From: Clavelina lepadiformis
Lineage: Eukaryota > Chordata > Ascidiacea > Aplousobranchia > Clavelinidae
Assembly (NCBI RefSeq): GCF_947623445.1
Contig: NC_135241.1
Coordinates: forward strand, 18,230,501-18,294,500
Length of the DNA stretch: 64,000 nucleotides
Direction of reading: 5' to 3'
Positions 13,608 through 25,600 of the stretch are shown piece by piece. Each line of letters begins with the position of its first letter. Within the stretch, counting starts at the first letter, position 1. Made by a program: the position numbers and the translations under genes. The notes beneath the pieces are model-generated. The model saw only the letters and a list, made by a program, of their open reading frames with translations. It was not told where the DNA came from and did not search any database.

Positions 13608-13637
13608 ATGGTGCCATATGCATTTTACTCATTATGA
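13608..13637 (+). promoter_or_regulatory. Upstream ORF overlapping the ASH1 start
   Basis: An ATG in favourable context (AAAATGG) at 13608 opens a nine-codon ORF that ends with TGA at 13635-13637. It spans the first in-frame ATG of ASH1 (13618, weak context) and stops one base before the second (13639). Ribosomes would have to leak past it or reinitiate, so 13639 may be the real ASH1 start. Conditions: the 13593 acceptor is used and this is the mRNA leader. Confidence 0.5.
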
Positions 13638-16600
13638 CATGGATCACTCTGCTGGCGGTGGTTTGCATGACACAAATCGAAGTAATGATCTGCTGATGTT
13701 CTGCAATTATATTACTCAAGGAGACACAAATTCATCTTGCATTGTGACCTCTCCTCCAGATATTGTAGTTGCCGCTAATATAGAAGACAGCTCAAGATCT
13801 GAAACAGATTTGAGACACAAATCTACAGTAAGAATACGTAACACTGTGCTATGCTCTCTAACACAACATGGTCAAGTTAGGTATCAAAAGTAATGCTTTG
13901 CCTTAAGCAAACTATCATTATATTCAAGGAAAAGATATAAATTAATGATGTATCATGCTGCTTCTCGGCAAGGTATAAATTTCAGTATTAAATCCTACTG
14001 ACTGACAGTATTTACTCATACTTATTATAGATATATAATACCTAAGTCGATGAAAAAGGTATCTTTTGAGTTCATGATGAAATTGGCTTTAGCTTGTTTT
14101 TCGTGTTGTTTTAAAGTTTGGTAGGAGCTTGCTGTGTTTACTCCTTTGTTGTGTTTTAGGAAAGATTTCCTTTTGAAGAGTCTCAGGTAGACGTTGCTTG
14201 CTCCTGTTCTGCTGCTGACAACGATACGGGAGAAGAAATAACTGTGACCGAGGAAGAAATAGCACAACTTAATCATTTCGAAGCTGATATTAACGAACCT
14301 GACTACCACATCCCTTCCATAACTGTGGATGGTGAAGGTAATATTTTCAACATAGTGTGGTTGACATGTATGAGAAGTAACAAACGTTCACGGACCATTT
14401 TTCACTTGCAGAGGCTTTGGAAGGTTCATCTGATAGTGGTGGAGATTACTTGTCGCATGATAACATTTGTAAAACCATCAACGACATTACAAGCAACAGG
14501 CAAATTGCAGAGGTGTTCATTCCTGGTATTGGTATGTCTCAAAACACACTGCTAGAGACAGCTTTGTCCATGTCAAAGATAACACCACAAACTGTACCGA
14601 CTGGAGGTGAAGAGTTTCTTTCTATTGGACTAAATCAGCCACAGAATAGTAGTGGTTACCCAACATCAACTTGGCCTATTGACAGTATGAACGATAATGG
14701 TATTAGTGGAACCAACCCATGTGAGGCATCTTCCACTTACGTGTCATCACGACATACCTATACTCCCACAAATGTTGGCCACACCGATCTTGGATCATAT
14801 GCGAGCACGAACCTAAACAACACTTACGCGCATGGCGTATTATCGAGTACTGCCTACCAGGAGCAACAGCAGTATATGCCACAACAAAACCGGAATATTA
14901 TTGGAAACCAACTTAATCAGTTACTCCAAAACACTTCCTATCAGTCGCAAGATTTCCAAACCCATTTAAGGCCCGAGAGCTTGCCAGTGTCAAGGACACC
15001 AGAATTGCCATCTATTTCTTCATCGTATAGTAACAAGGTAAAGTTAAGATTTATTTACCTCACATAAAAGTTTAGAGATGTCCATTTCAAAATATTGAAT
15101 CCGATGCAAATACTCAAAAGTTATTAAAAATAATTGTTTATTTTTGTTAAAGTTTAAAGAAAAGTCAATTCAACTCTTATCTACATTGGTCATTTATGAA
15201 TAATGCTTAACGTATTTATGCCATAACATTAACATAGTTTTCTGAGATCAAATTTGTGTATTGGTAATTGGCATAATGCAACCCCATTTGACTTCCCATC
15301 TCAATCGCATTGACCTGTAAATAGTTACTTTGTATGGTAGTTTTGAAATCCATTTGATTTACCATGGATTGCTGGGCATTCAAGCACCTTTGACATACTG
15401 ATTCAATATTTTGTGTTTGAAATTAATTAATCTAGAATAATTTGAAATACAAAAATATTAAAAAACAGGACATTCTTATTTCCTATGTAAGATACATGAT
15501 TTTTAATTTTAGTGCACCTTGATTAACTGCCTCTGTATCTTAGGTTACTTATACGATTTCTTTGCTTTGCAGATTGAGTCTTTTCACCAAAATTCACAAT
15601 TCGGTGCGACCACTGTGCCCATTTCCCATGCTCAAACTGCAGATATGTTACAAACATACAGCACACCATTCAGCATAAGCAACAAAACTAGTTCTGATGG
15701 CCTACCTGTCAGTGGACACATCCACCAGATCGAAAGCGGTGAAGACAACATTATGGAAGATAGAAGTGGAGAAAAGAAGCTAACCACTACTCCGATCCCA
15801 TCTGATGCTGAAAAGATGTCAAGCAGCAGTAGTGTAAGCAGTGGCAGCCGTGAAGAATCTCCAAGTCCAAGGGACCTTGAAGCAGACTGCAGTATGAAGG
15901 AGGCAATGATGGGCATCAACTCATCACATTTGCATCACAAAAATGGGAATATATCTAACTACAGGAATGTAGATCATCATGCCAGTGATATGCAGAGAAT
16001 AAGATGTGATCCAGTTGTCCAGAATGCTCTCAGCAACTCAACGGTAGTGCTTAACAATGATGAGGTTTCAAATCCTGTACCAGTTGCGGAAAATACCGTT
16101 GAAATCGATGAAAGTTCCATGGAGTTTAATCGGGTGGAAATAGCGGATAGTAACAATGGTTTAAGCAAATTACTTCCCAGTGGCTCTGGTTCTACAGCAT
16201 TAAACACCCCTCAGCTCCCAAGTGAAGGCAGTACCCAAAACAAAACCATTCCCAATTTCGCTCCTGATGATGATCACATTGGTGAGGGACATGGAAACAG
16301 AATTAAGCATCATCGCATCAATGATCAACTGAGCTCATGGTCTGTAATGAAAGAGGAGAGAAGGAAACTGAAACTACAAAAGAAATTGAAAAAGTTGAAA
16401 CACCAGAATGAGCAGAATCAGATTCATTCCGATAAAAGAGAACATGCGGGCACCTTGAATGGGAATTTATTAAATATTGATGAGAAATCTTCCTACCACA
16501 AGCATAAGCATCGCAATCGTTCTAAGTCACATGGCAAAGGGGTTAGCACAACCTATGCACCCAATGATAGACTGCCAGCTTCTGCAGCAAAAAACAGTTT

Positions 16601-19600
16601 CCCAAGTGCATCTAGTGGATTAATTCCGAAAGTTACAGCAGATCCAACCAATACATCAAATTTATCAAGAATGAACTATTTGCCTCCAAAAAACATCACG
16701 GAAAAGGTCAAAAGCAGAAAAGATAAACACTCGGGCAAAAATCATGGTGCTTTATCACGTTCGTCAAAGCAGACACAAAACATTTCACCCCATGAAAACA
16801 CGCAACCTACTGCAAAGAAATCGCATCTTGATTCTTGTAAGTCAAGTCCCATTGCTCCACCAAAGTTACAGGTTGGTGTAAATCAGGTTGATGCAGGTGT
16901 TCATCGTTGGCAGACTGTCACAGCCATACAGGGACCGAAATTACCACCAATGCTGTCTGAAAGGGATCGTATACCAAAGCGTGGTCGTCCATCCAAGAAG
17001 ATGACTGAACTCAACTTGAAGCTTAAACCAGATCCCCCACCTGCACCTAAAGAGGTCGTTGATAAAGTAGCCTTAAATAATGAGAAACTGACTGCCACAG
17101 GCTCGAGTGTTGTGTCAATATACACCATAAACGACAAAGGCTTCATTGAACAGTTGGACGCTAAGCCGAAAGAAAATCGACGCAGCAAAGAACAAGCAGA
17201 AGCATTCAGGAATATGCTTTCAGAAATTTCGAAAAAAAGTTCAATACAGAAGAAGACTGCAGGTGCAAAAGATGTTGTTGGTGCATTTAAAGCTGTTGGA
17301 GTCCGTACCAGGAAACAAGCATCAAATAATACTTGTAATGATGCAAATGACAAAAAGAAAAAGTGTCAAGGCAAAGGGAATCCAATCGGTAATGACAATG
17401 AAAGTAATAAACATAAAGAAAAGACAGTTATGGAAGATAACGGTATGTTTACATTTTCCGAACTTGCCAAACAGTTTAAAATATCCAATTCTATTTTATA
17501 TCGTGCAATGGAACAATCACAAAGAAGCGCCTTATCAAGAAAAAATACAAAGAAAATCAAAGACAATGGCCATCAACATCGCAACAGCTCTCATGCTAAA
17601 CCTGCTAGTTTGTCAGAAAAAGCTAACAAAGTTGTTCCTTCTGGTAGACTGGATTCTTCTGCCCCGGAGAAAAAACTTACAAGCTCTTTAAGTAACAATG
17701 TTCAAGGTGGGAAAAACTATTGCAAAGTTCCAGCAAAAGAGTCATCAATATCGGATGTTGACCTTCCTCCTTTAAAACCAGTGTCATTATCGAGTGATAG
17801 GAGTGGTGGTCCAGAAGATGAAATTGTGAAGAGGAAAAAGAAGAAAAAAAAGCATAAAAAGGAGAGAGGAGAAAATGACAAGAAGAAAAAAAGCAAAGTT
17901 AAGAAGAAAAAAACTAAACACAAGGAGAAACGTGTCAGGGAACTTTCTGATTCCGTATTCACAACTGAAGCAACTGTCTTGCCAACACCAGCCAAGAATA
18001 ATGGCTCATCTTCTAGCCCAGTTAAAGAATCCAAGTCTTCACCAGTAGCATCGCCTGCAGCAGACGCTAAAAAACTAGCAACATTTACAACTCAATCAAG
18101 TAAACTTTCTCAAAAAGATCTAGCTCGTGCTAAAAACAGAGGCGTTTCAAAGCACGACTCCAATCGGAATACCAACGCTTCGACTCGAACGATGAGCATC
18201 TCAAGTTTGTCTGGGTGCGAGGAAGCTTATGATGCTGGTGACAGTTCTTCAGATATAGAAGTGTGCATCAAAAATGCAAAATCAGCAGAAGACAAAGACA
18301 TTCCACAAACAAGCACTGCGACTGATAAAAAATCTATTCCTTCTATTTTTGGCTCCAGTGTAAATGCAGTTATGCCTACCTTCCAAGGTTTAAAGGAACA
18401 TGGTGGCTTGATGCAGTTCTCAGAACGCACAAAGAGTGTTGACGAAACAAACCTGTTACGGTGTAAAAAACACAAACACAAGAAGAAGAAGTTTGTTGGG
18501 AAAGCTAAGAGCGCTTGTGATCCTAAATTCCTTTGCGAAATGGAAGAACTTGTCAAACAACTGGAATCTATGAAACTTTGCACTTCCGTCCAATTTATAG
18601 CAAATGCTTTTATGGGAAAAATATCCAACGTTTTTGCAGCTGGTTTACAGCCAAAGTCTGGTTCTAGTTTATTTCAATCACCTGGGGACAAAGATTCTTT
18701 CTCTTATCGAGATCCAGCCAAAAATCGATCAAAACAGAAAAAACAAAACGTGTTTAATGTTCCAAGATCTGCCCCAGATGCAGCCTCCTCTGCATGTGGT
18801 ACTTCCCATGAACAGTCAAGCATGTCCATGTTCTGCCGAGCGGAATTCTTCAGGAAACATGGCTATATCAAGCCATTTTCAGGTCCACCTGTAAACACCT
18901 TCTTGAAAACAAGCCAAGTGCCATCATCTCAAAAAAATGCTTCATCAAATTTGTTTGCAGACATAATTAAAGACTCGTCGTCCAAGCCATTTGGTTTTTC
19001 ATCCGTAAATGGGTCTTCATCCTTCATTCAGGCTAGCACGTCGAAGCCAGAGGAATTTTCTAAATCCATAAGTGCTTCAAAAGTGGACTTGAAATCTGGA
19101 AACCTTAGCATACCTAACAAGAAATCAATTAAACGAAAACCTGGTTGGCCCAAAGGTAGACCTCGTGGCCCTAGAGCAAAGAAACCTTGTTTGGATGTGG
19201 AGGAGGAGACAAATGATATTGTGCAGATTGAGGATTGTGGTGAGGAATCATTGAGGAAAACATCTAACCTTGTTCAGGCCCCAGAAATTTCCACCAGATC
19301 AACAGAATCAGCATCACAGAGTGTATTTGAAAGTCCAGAAAAAAGATCTTTTGGAGGGCAAGGAACATCTTCCCAAGACGATGATTCAGAAAAGTCACCA
19401 CCTGCAGTTTCTCGTCTTAATCATGAATTGCTCCATCACATTAAAGCTGCAATTTCCGCCAAATTTACATCATCTGACATGTCCTTAGATACAGTAGAGA
19501 AGACTCTGGATACAGCATTTGCTAGTTACCTCCAGCGCTTAGACACAAGTGTTAATCTTCCTTTTTCAACACCAGGAAATCTTCACGAATCTGTTACATC

Positions 19601-22600
19601 CAGCAAAGGTAATTTTCAAGATGAAAGCAAGCAAAATGAAGGAATTGCTTTCTCTTCAAATTCTCTGAAACATGATCTTCCGGTAAAAAGGTCACGGGGC
19701 AGGCCACCCAAATATCCCAAGTTAAGTAAACCTGGTAACGCAGTGTCATGCAACAATGAAGATATGAACAAGACCTCAGAAAAGCATCCCAAGAAGCTAT
19801 GGGCATCACTACACAAGGATTTAGCAAGTAACTCACCAAATTTTCTTGGCAAGCCAAAAAAACGTGGACCTGGACGGCCAAGGAAATACTCCCTAGAAAA
19901 TCTACAACAAAACGCTGCACCATCCAACAGCAAAGGTCAAAATTCCATTAGTGATGAGGCGGCTTTACTTGTCTCAAGTTGTCGGCGAGCAAGTGCATTA
20001 TATACTCCAAAAGCAAGACAGCTAAACAAACAAAACCGAGCAGCAAGTCCTCGGCGAACTCAAAAAGGACGAGGGAGGAAGGCCCAATCAAACTCAGTTT
20101 TATCAAACACGAAGTACAGTCATCTGTCGGCCAGTCTCTCCTCCAGTCTACCTGAAGACAAGAAAGGTGCAGTTAGAAACCACAAGTCCAAAGCTATATC
20201 TTCTGGTCAAGTATCCAGCAAAGATTTTAAACAAGAGAGAAAAGCACAACTGGAGTTTGCCACTTCAGATGCTGGGGTTTCTACTGAGTGCAGTGAAAAT
20301 GACATTAGCAATCACATTTCAGAAGCTATCGACACAACAATGAAATCAGTGTGTAGTGGCACTGAATCTAACAACTCAGCTATAAAGCAGAGATTGTCAA
20401 CATCTTCAGACACATCTCAGAAGGGCTGTAGCAAAAAGAGCCTGGAATCAGTGGTTGCGAAATTGAAGAGCAAACAGTCTGCTGCTAGCTTGGACCAGGT
20501 TATATTGTCGTCAGATTCCAGTTCATCCGGCCTTAAAACTCAAGATGAAATGGAGGTAATTAACAGTATTGATGAATAACTGAATCGATAATTTCAGCTT
20601 AAAGCAATTAAATTTCGATCTAAAGCTCATAGCATGAGTGGCGAGAAGAACATACGCATGCACAGAGTTCATTTTTTTAACGCAACCATTTCTTATTTTA
20701 CAGCAGGCACCCTGTGCAACAGATGATGACAGCCAAGGGTCACAGAATTCTAAGTCTGAAACAACTTTCTCTTACACTGAGATGGTTGAACCTGCATCAC
20801 CAACAACCTCTGATATTGTAGTTAATGTAGATTTGGATGACAACAGAAAGCAAATTGTGTCCACTGTCGATAGGTAAAAAAAGTATTCCTTTGTTACTGG
20901 ATTTTTGATTAATATGCCAAGATCTTTTAGTTATGTCAAGGCAATGTCATGTATTACATATAATTTTTTTTATGTCAATATTATTTTAGTTGGAAAGATG
21001 AAAACAATCATATCACATCGAGTCAAGCTAAAGTAAAGGAGTTTCAGAAGTCAGGCCTTTTTTCAGCTGCGTTAAAATCGGGCAGGTAATGTTAATTATT
21101 CATTGTTAAGCCATTGGACAAACTCTGTAAGATGTGCATATAATTTTGTGAAAAATTTTTGCCCTTGGCTATTGAAGTAGAAATTGTTGCTTTCTATTTT
21201 TTTCATGCGATATGTCACCATGTATTCAAACATAATTTATGCCTTAACGTCAGAATTTTAGTTCAGATAATGATTTGTAGTCATCACTGAAATATGTAGT
21301 ACCGCTCAAACTTATCGTTTAATTTTGCAACAGAAATGGTGAAACGTGTCAGTGCTGTCGTGACTACCAGTAGCAACCGCAGGTCTAATATAGTATTAGC
21401 TACCGTCAAAAGCACTATTTTGAATTATGTTGGTTTATCATTATAAACCTCTGAAATAGGCTTGGCAGTCTAGCTCACTGATAATTATGGATGGTCAGGT
21501 TATTGCATGATATGCTGTGTAATTCATTAAGTGTGCAATTATAGAGTATCTCATGATATCGATTAAAATACTTTACATGGAGCTATATGTGAAGTACAAT
21601 TTCAATCACACATTTTAAATTACCGGTTCTGTTTGTTTATGCTGCATTTACGTTGGCAAATATCAGAATGAAGTGTTTTAATCCATCCATCAAGTCACCA
21701 CACACTTGTGCTATCAATTTAAGTACCTAGCACAAAGTTTAGTAAGCATTGATAAGTAACTATTATGATATATTTACTCAGCTGTGATGATCACAAGAAC
21801 GTCGATGATGAAGATGGACAAACCCTGTTTGAGTCTTTATCTATTGCACAAGAATATATTTTGGAAAACCAAGCAAACTTCCAACTACCATACAACATAT
21901 GGCGCATGTTCAGTAAAAAACTCATAACAACTCAGGAAGACCTGGCCCAACGTTACACAAAGATTACAAAAAGTAAGAAATGTTTTGTTCCAATATAAAG
22001 TTGTTGTTTTATGGTATATATGGTATTAGGTACGGATTTTATGCAGTTGGCAAAGAAATTAAATCGTTTGCTGTTATTTTTCTCAGATGTTTATGTGGAT
22101 ACGCAACCTATCACAGAGCAGGAAACTCGTGCATGTGTTTGTCAGACTGATGAAGCCTCTGATGAAAAAGCTTGTGGAAAAGAGTGTTTAAACAGACTCA
22201 TGCATATGGAATGTTCGCCTGATACTTGCCCGTGTGGTCAAAGGTACAACAATATCATTAACTTTGTCATCCTACAACTTTTTCTTGTGAGACTTACACA
22301 GCCTAGAGCATGATGTGTCATTTTTGCGGGATGTCAGAGGTGGTCATCATATTGCCTTTGTTGCGTTGCGCGGTGCATTTAACTTATCCAATCACTACAT
22401 TGCATTTATTAATGTTAAGGTGTCGTAACCGGGACATACAAAACGGAAGATGGTTTCCACACATTGAGCCATTCAAGACTAACAACAGAGGCTGGGGTAT
22501 CAAGGCCACTAAACCTGTAGCAATAGGTAAGGTGGCGGAAGCCAAAAGCATAGGCATTTGTTGCATTCAATTATATACCCAGGTACACTGCGTGAAATTA

Positions 22601-25600
22601 CATGGTTTGTTCTGATTGGTTTAGGCCAGTTTATACTGGAGTACGTTGGAGAGGTGATTAGCGAACGCGAATTCCAACGCCGCACGAAGGAGACCTATGG
22701 CGCCCTCAGTGACCAATACTGCGTCCAGTTGGAAAACAACAAAATGATTGACGGAAATCGGCTAGCTAACATCGGCAGATTCGTCAACCACAGGTGCGTT
22801 GCCCCGTTTTAGGAAAGTGCTAGTTTATTTGTTACATTTTTGTTTATTTTGTCTTCTCCATTATTTTACTTACAATAATTTGCACTTTAGTTGCGAGCCC
22901 AACTGTGAGATGCAGAAATGGATTTCTACCGGGGAATACCGAGTGTGCTTGTTCGCAAAACGTTCAATCAACGTCGGCGAGGAACTGACGTGCGATTATA
23001 ATTTTCATACGTTTGAGCTCAATCGTCAGCAAGTTTGCAAGTTAGTAATAAAACGCCCTTAAATATTTTGACATCACTTAAACTATTTTAACAGACCTAA
23101 ATTTGTTACGAATGAATGAGATCTTCTTCAGTGGTAGATAAACCCATAAACGGTGGTAAAAATCTAGACTTTCGTTTATGTAGATGCGGAGCTTCGGGAT
23201 GCCGCGGAATTATTGGTGGAAGATCGCAAAGGGTCTATGCGGAAGGTTCTCTGAACAGGATGTCGAAGGTTTTGATCGGTCATAAAAAAACGAACGACAG
23301 CGCTAAAGAAAGCGATGGTCTCTTACACACAATAATATGTGTAAGTGCCTACTTTTTACATGGTTGTATTGCCGAATTGAGGTGAATATCGAAAATGTAA
23401 AATATGCGATCATTTATTTTTTATGTAGGATAACAGTCTGCAGCAAACTCCAATCGAAGAGAAAAACTTCATCCAGTCTCATAAAATCTTTCTCTTTCGT
23501 AACTTGACCCAAGTAAGAAACGACTTCATCGCGAACTGATAGCAGCTCGTTTGAGCGTGCGGTGTATTTAAATGATGAACGTTAATTACTTAGGCATTAA
23601 ATTTAGTTTTTTTTTTTCGGGAAGACGTGTTTAATTGGATATTCTTTTTCAACATAGAAACAAGTGGTAACATTTAACTTGGATCAGTAGTCTGAAAATT
23701 GCAGCTTCTTGGTGGACAAGTCGTTAAATATTTCCGTTGTTACAGATCAAACTTCAGCACGAACGAGCGAAGCTTCTAGGAACAAAGCCACAATTGGACA
23801 AAGTGTTTCTAAATGGTAGGTAGTTATTTTTGACGCATTGTTTTGGGGATTTTTATTCCTTTATATATTTCCTGTGGTCTGCGGAAAATGGTAAGGCATT
23901 CCCATTAAAGACGGAATTACCCGCTGGTAATTTTCGTTTTGTGAAATTAGCATATGGGAAACTTCACTTTTCCTCGTAAAAATATTGATTTCAATACGCG
24001 ATGCCAGCCTTTATGTTATGGCAGTAGTATGTATGTAGGCCTGTTATTCAGTCGTTCGAAAATTGCACATTTTCCCCCTTTGCTAAAACATTAAAGCGCA
24101 AATTTGTTTATTTTGGCTTATTATTTTTCAGGCTCGGAAGTCCCTGGCTCCGTAGAGGTCAGTACACTGCTTTTAGAACAAGATTTATTATGAGTTTCCA
24201 AATTTTTTAAAATAGTCCGTCAACGCACGATGTTTCCGTATGTAGACGCTTTTAGTAACCTTTCCATGTGATGTTCAAATTTCCTTTTTTTCAGATCGAA
24301 AATAGAAACTCCCGTTTGCTCTATGAGATAATTAAGGGGATATTTTCTGAAGTGATGACGTGCAAAGACGACAGTGGAGTGTCGATCGCCATTCCTTTCT
24401 TCCAGCTTCCAACTAAGCAGAAGTAAGCTCGCTCCATTTGTGTATAAGTATTTGGTAATTCTCTCTCGTGGTACATGCACCAGTGCCATATATTTTACAA
24501 GCAACAAATGGTTTGTTTATTAATTATTTTCGTCGTTGTTATTGATTTCAATATCTTAATTGCCTTTTTCTCGCGCAGCAATCTCGGGCATTACGACCAC
24601 AGTAACGACCCGGTCGATCTGAGCTATGTCCAGGATAAGATTGGCACTGACCAGTACGAGAGTCTCGATGATTTTTCAACCGATCTCTTGCATGCGTTTA
24701 GAAACGCAGAAGTGAGCAAAAACTTCTTAAATCCAATCTTATACAAAGAGTAATATAAGGAAAAGTGGCATACGAGATATCTCGGCATTTCGAATTTTAA
24801 GGGATCTTTATTGCTTATTCCATGTTTATTGTTCATACTAATTAAATACTAATTAAATCTTCCGAATCCTTCATCTGCTAAATAATATTAAACAAATGAT
24901 TTTATTAGACCTAAGTGCATTTACTTTAGTTGCAACAGCACTGTCTTAATCTAAATGTTTTTCACCGATTTCAATAGAAACACCACGGTCGAAAAACCTC
25001 TCTTGCAAAGGATGTAGGCAAACTACGTCGAGTTTTTACCGCCGCAAGGAACGCTGCTGCCGCCAAACTTGGTGGCCTCACAGAAAAAAATAAGGTTGGT
25101 AACAATCTTCATTAAAATATACTTAATTTAACGCAAATTACTCAATTCCTGCCAAGTTGGGTGTCCAAAATGACTTCAAACGCCCGGAAGTATTTCCCCG
25201 TGATAACCTGCATCCGAGTTCTCTGTATTCGTCTTCTGATTGTTTTGCAACAACGCAGGAATTAGAGGAACTTCAAAGTGAGTTGGAGGACAGACGCAAG
25301 AATGGCGATTACATCCGATGCATCTGCGGCATCTACAAAGACGAAGGACTGATGATACAATGCGAAAAATGCTACGTAAGCAATTTACTACAATAACCGT
25401 TTCTAATAAAAAATCTTGCTTACCTAATATTGGAACCGCCCTAACTTCGACAACACTCGGTCTTTTTCGCTTCAATCGTAGGAAAATGTAGATTAGTGTT
25501 ATCAACGCGGTGTAACATTTGCTTGTTCAAGTGTTTCTTTTTCAATCTTTTAGGTCTGGCAACACTGCGACTGTATGAAAGTGAGTCCAAGTGATTACAA

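Noticed and set aside
15632-19933. Several minus-strand frames of 60-150 codons inside the giant ASH1 exon
   Set aside because: Their composition mirrors the Ser/Lys-rich sense strand, they lack splice logic and match no family. They are shadows of ASH1.
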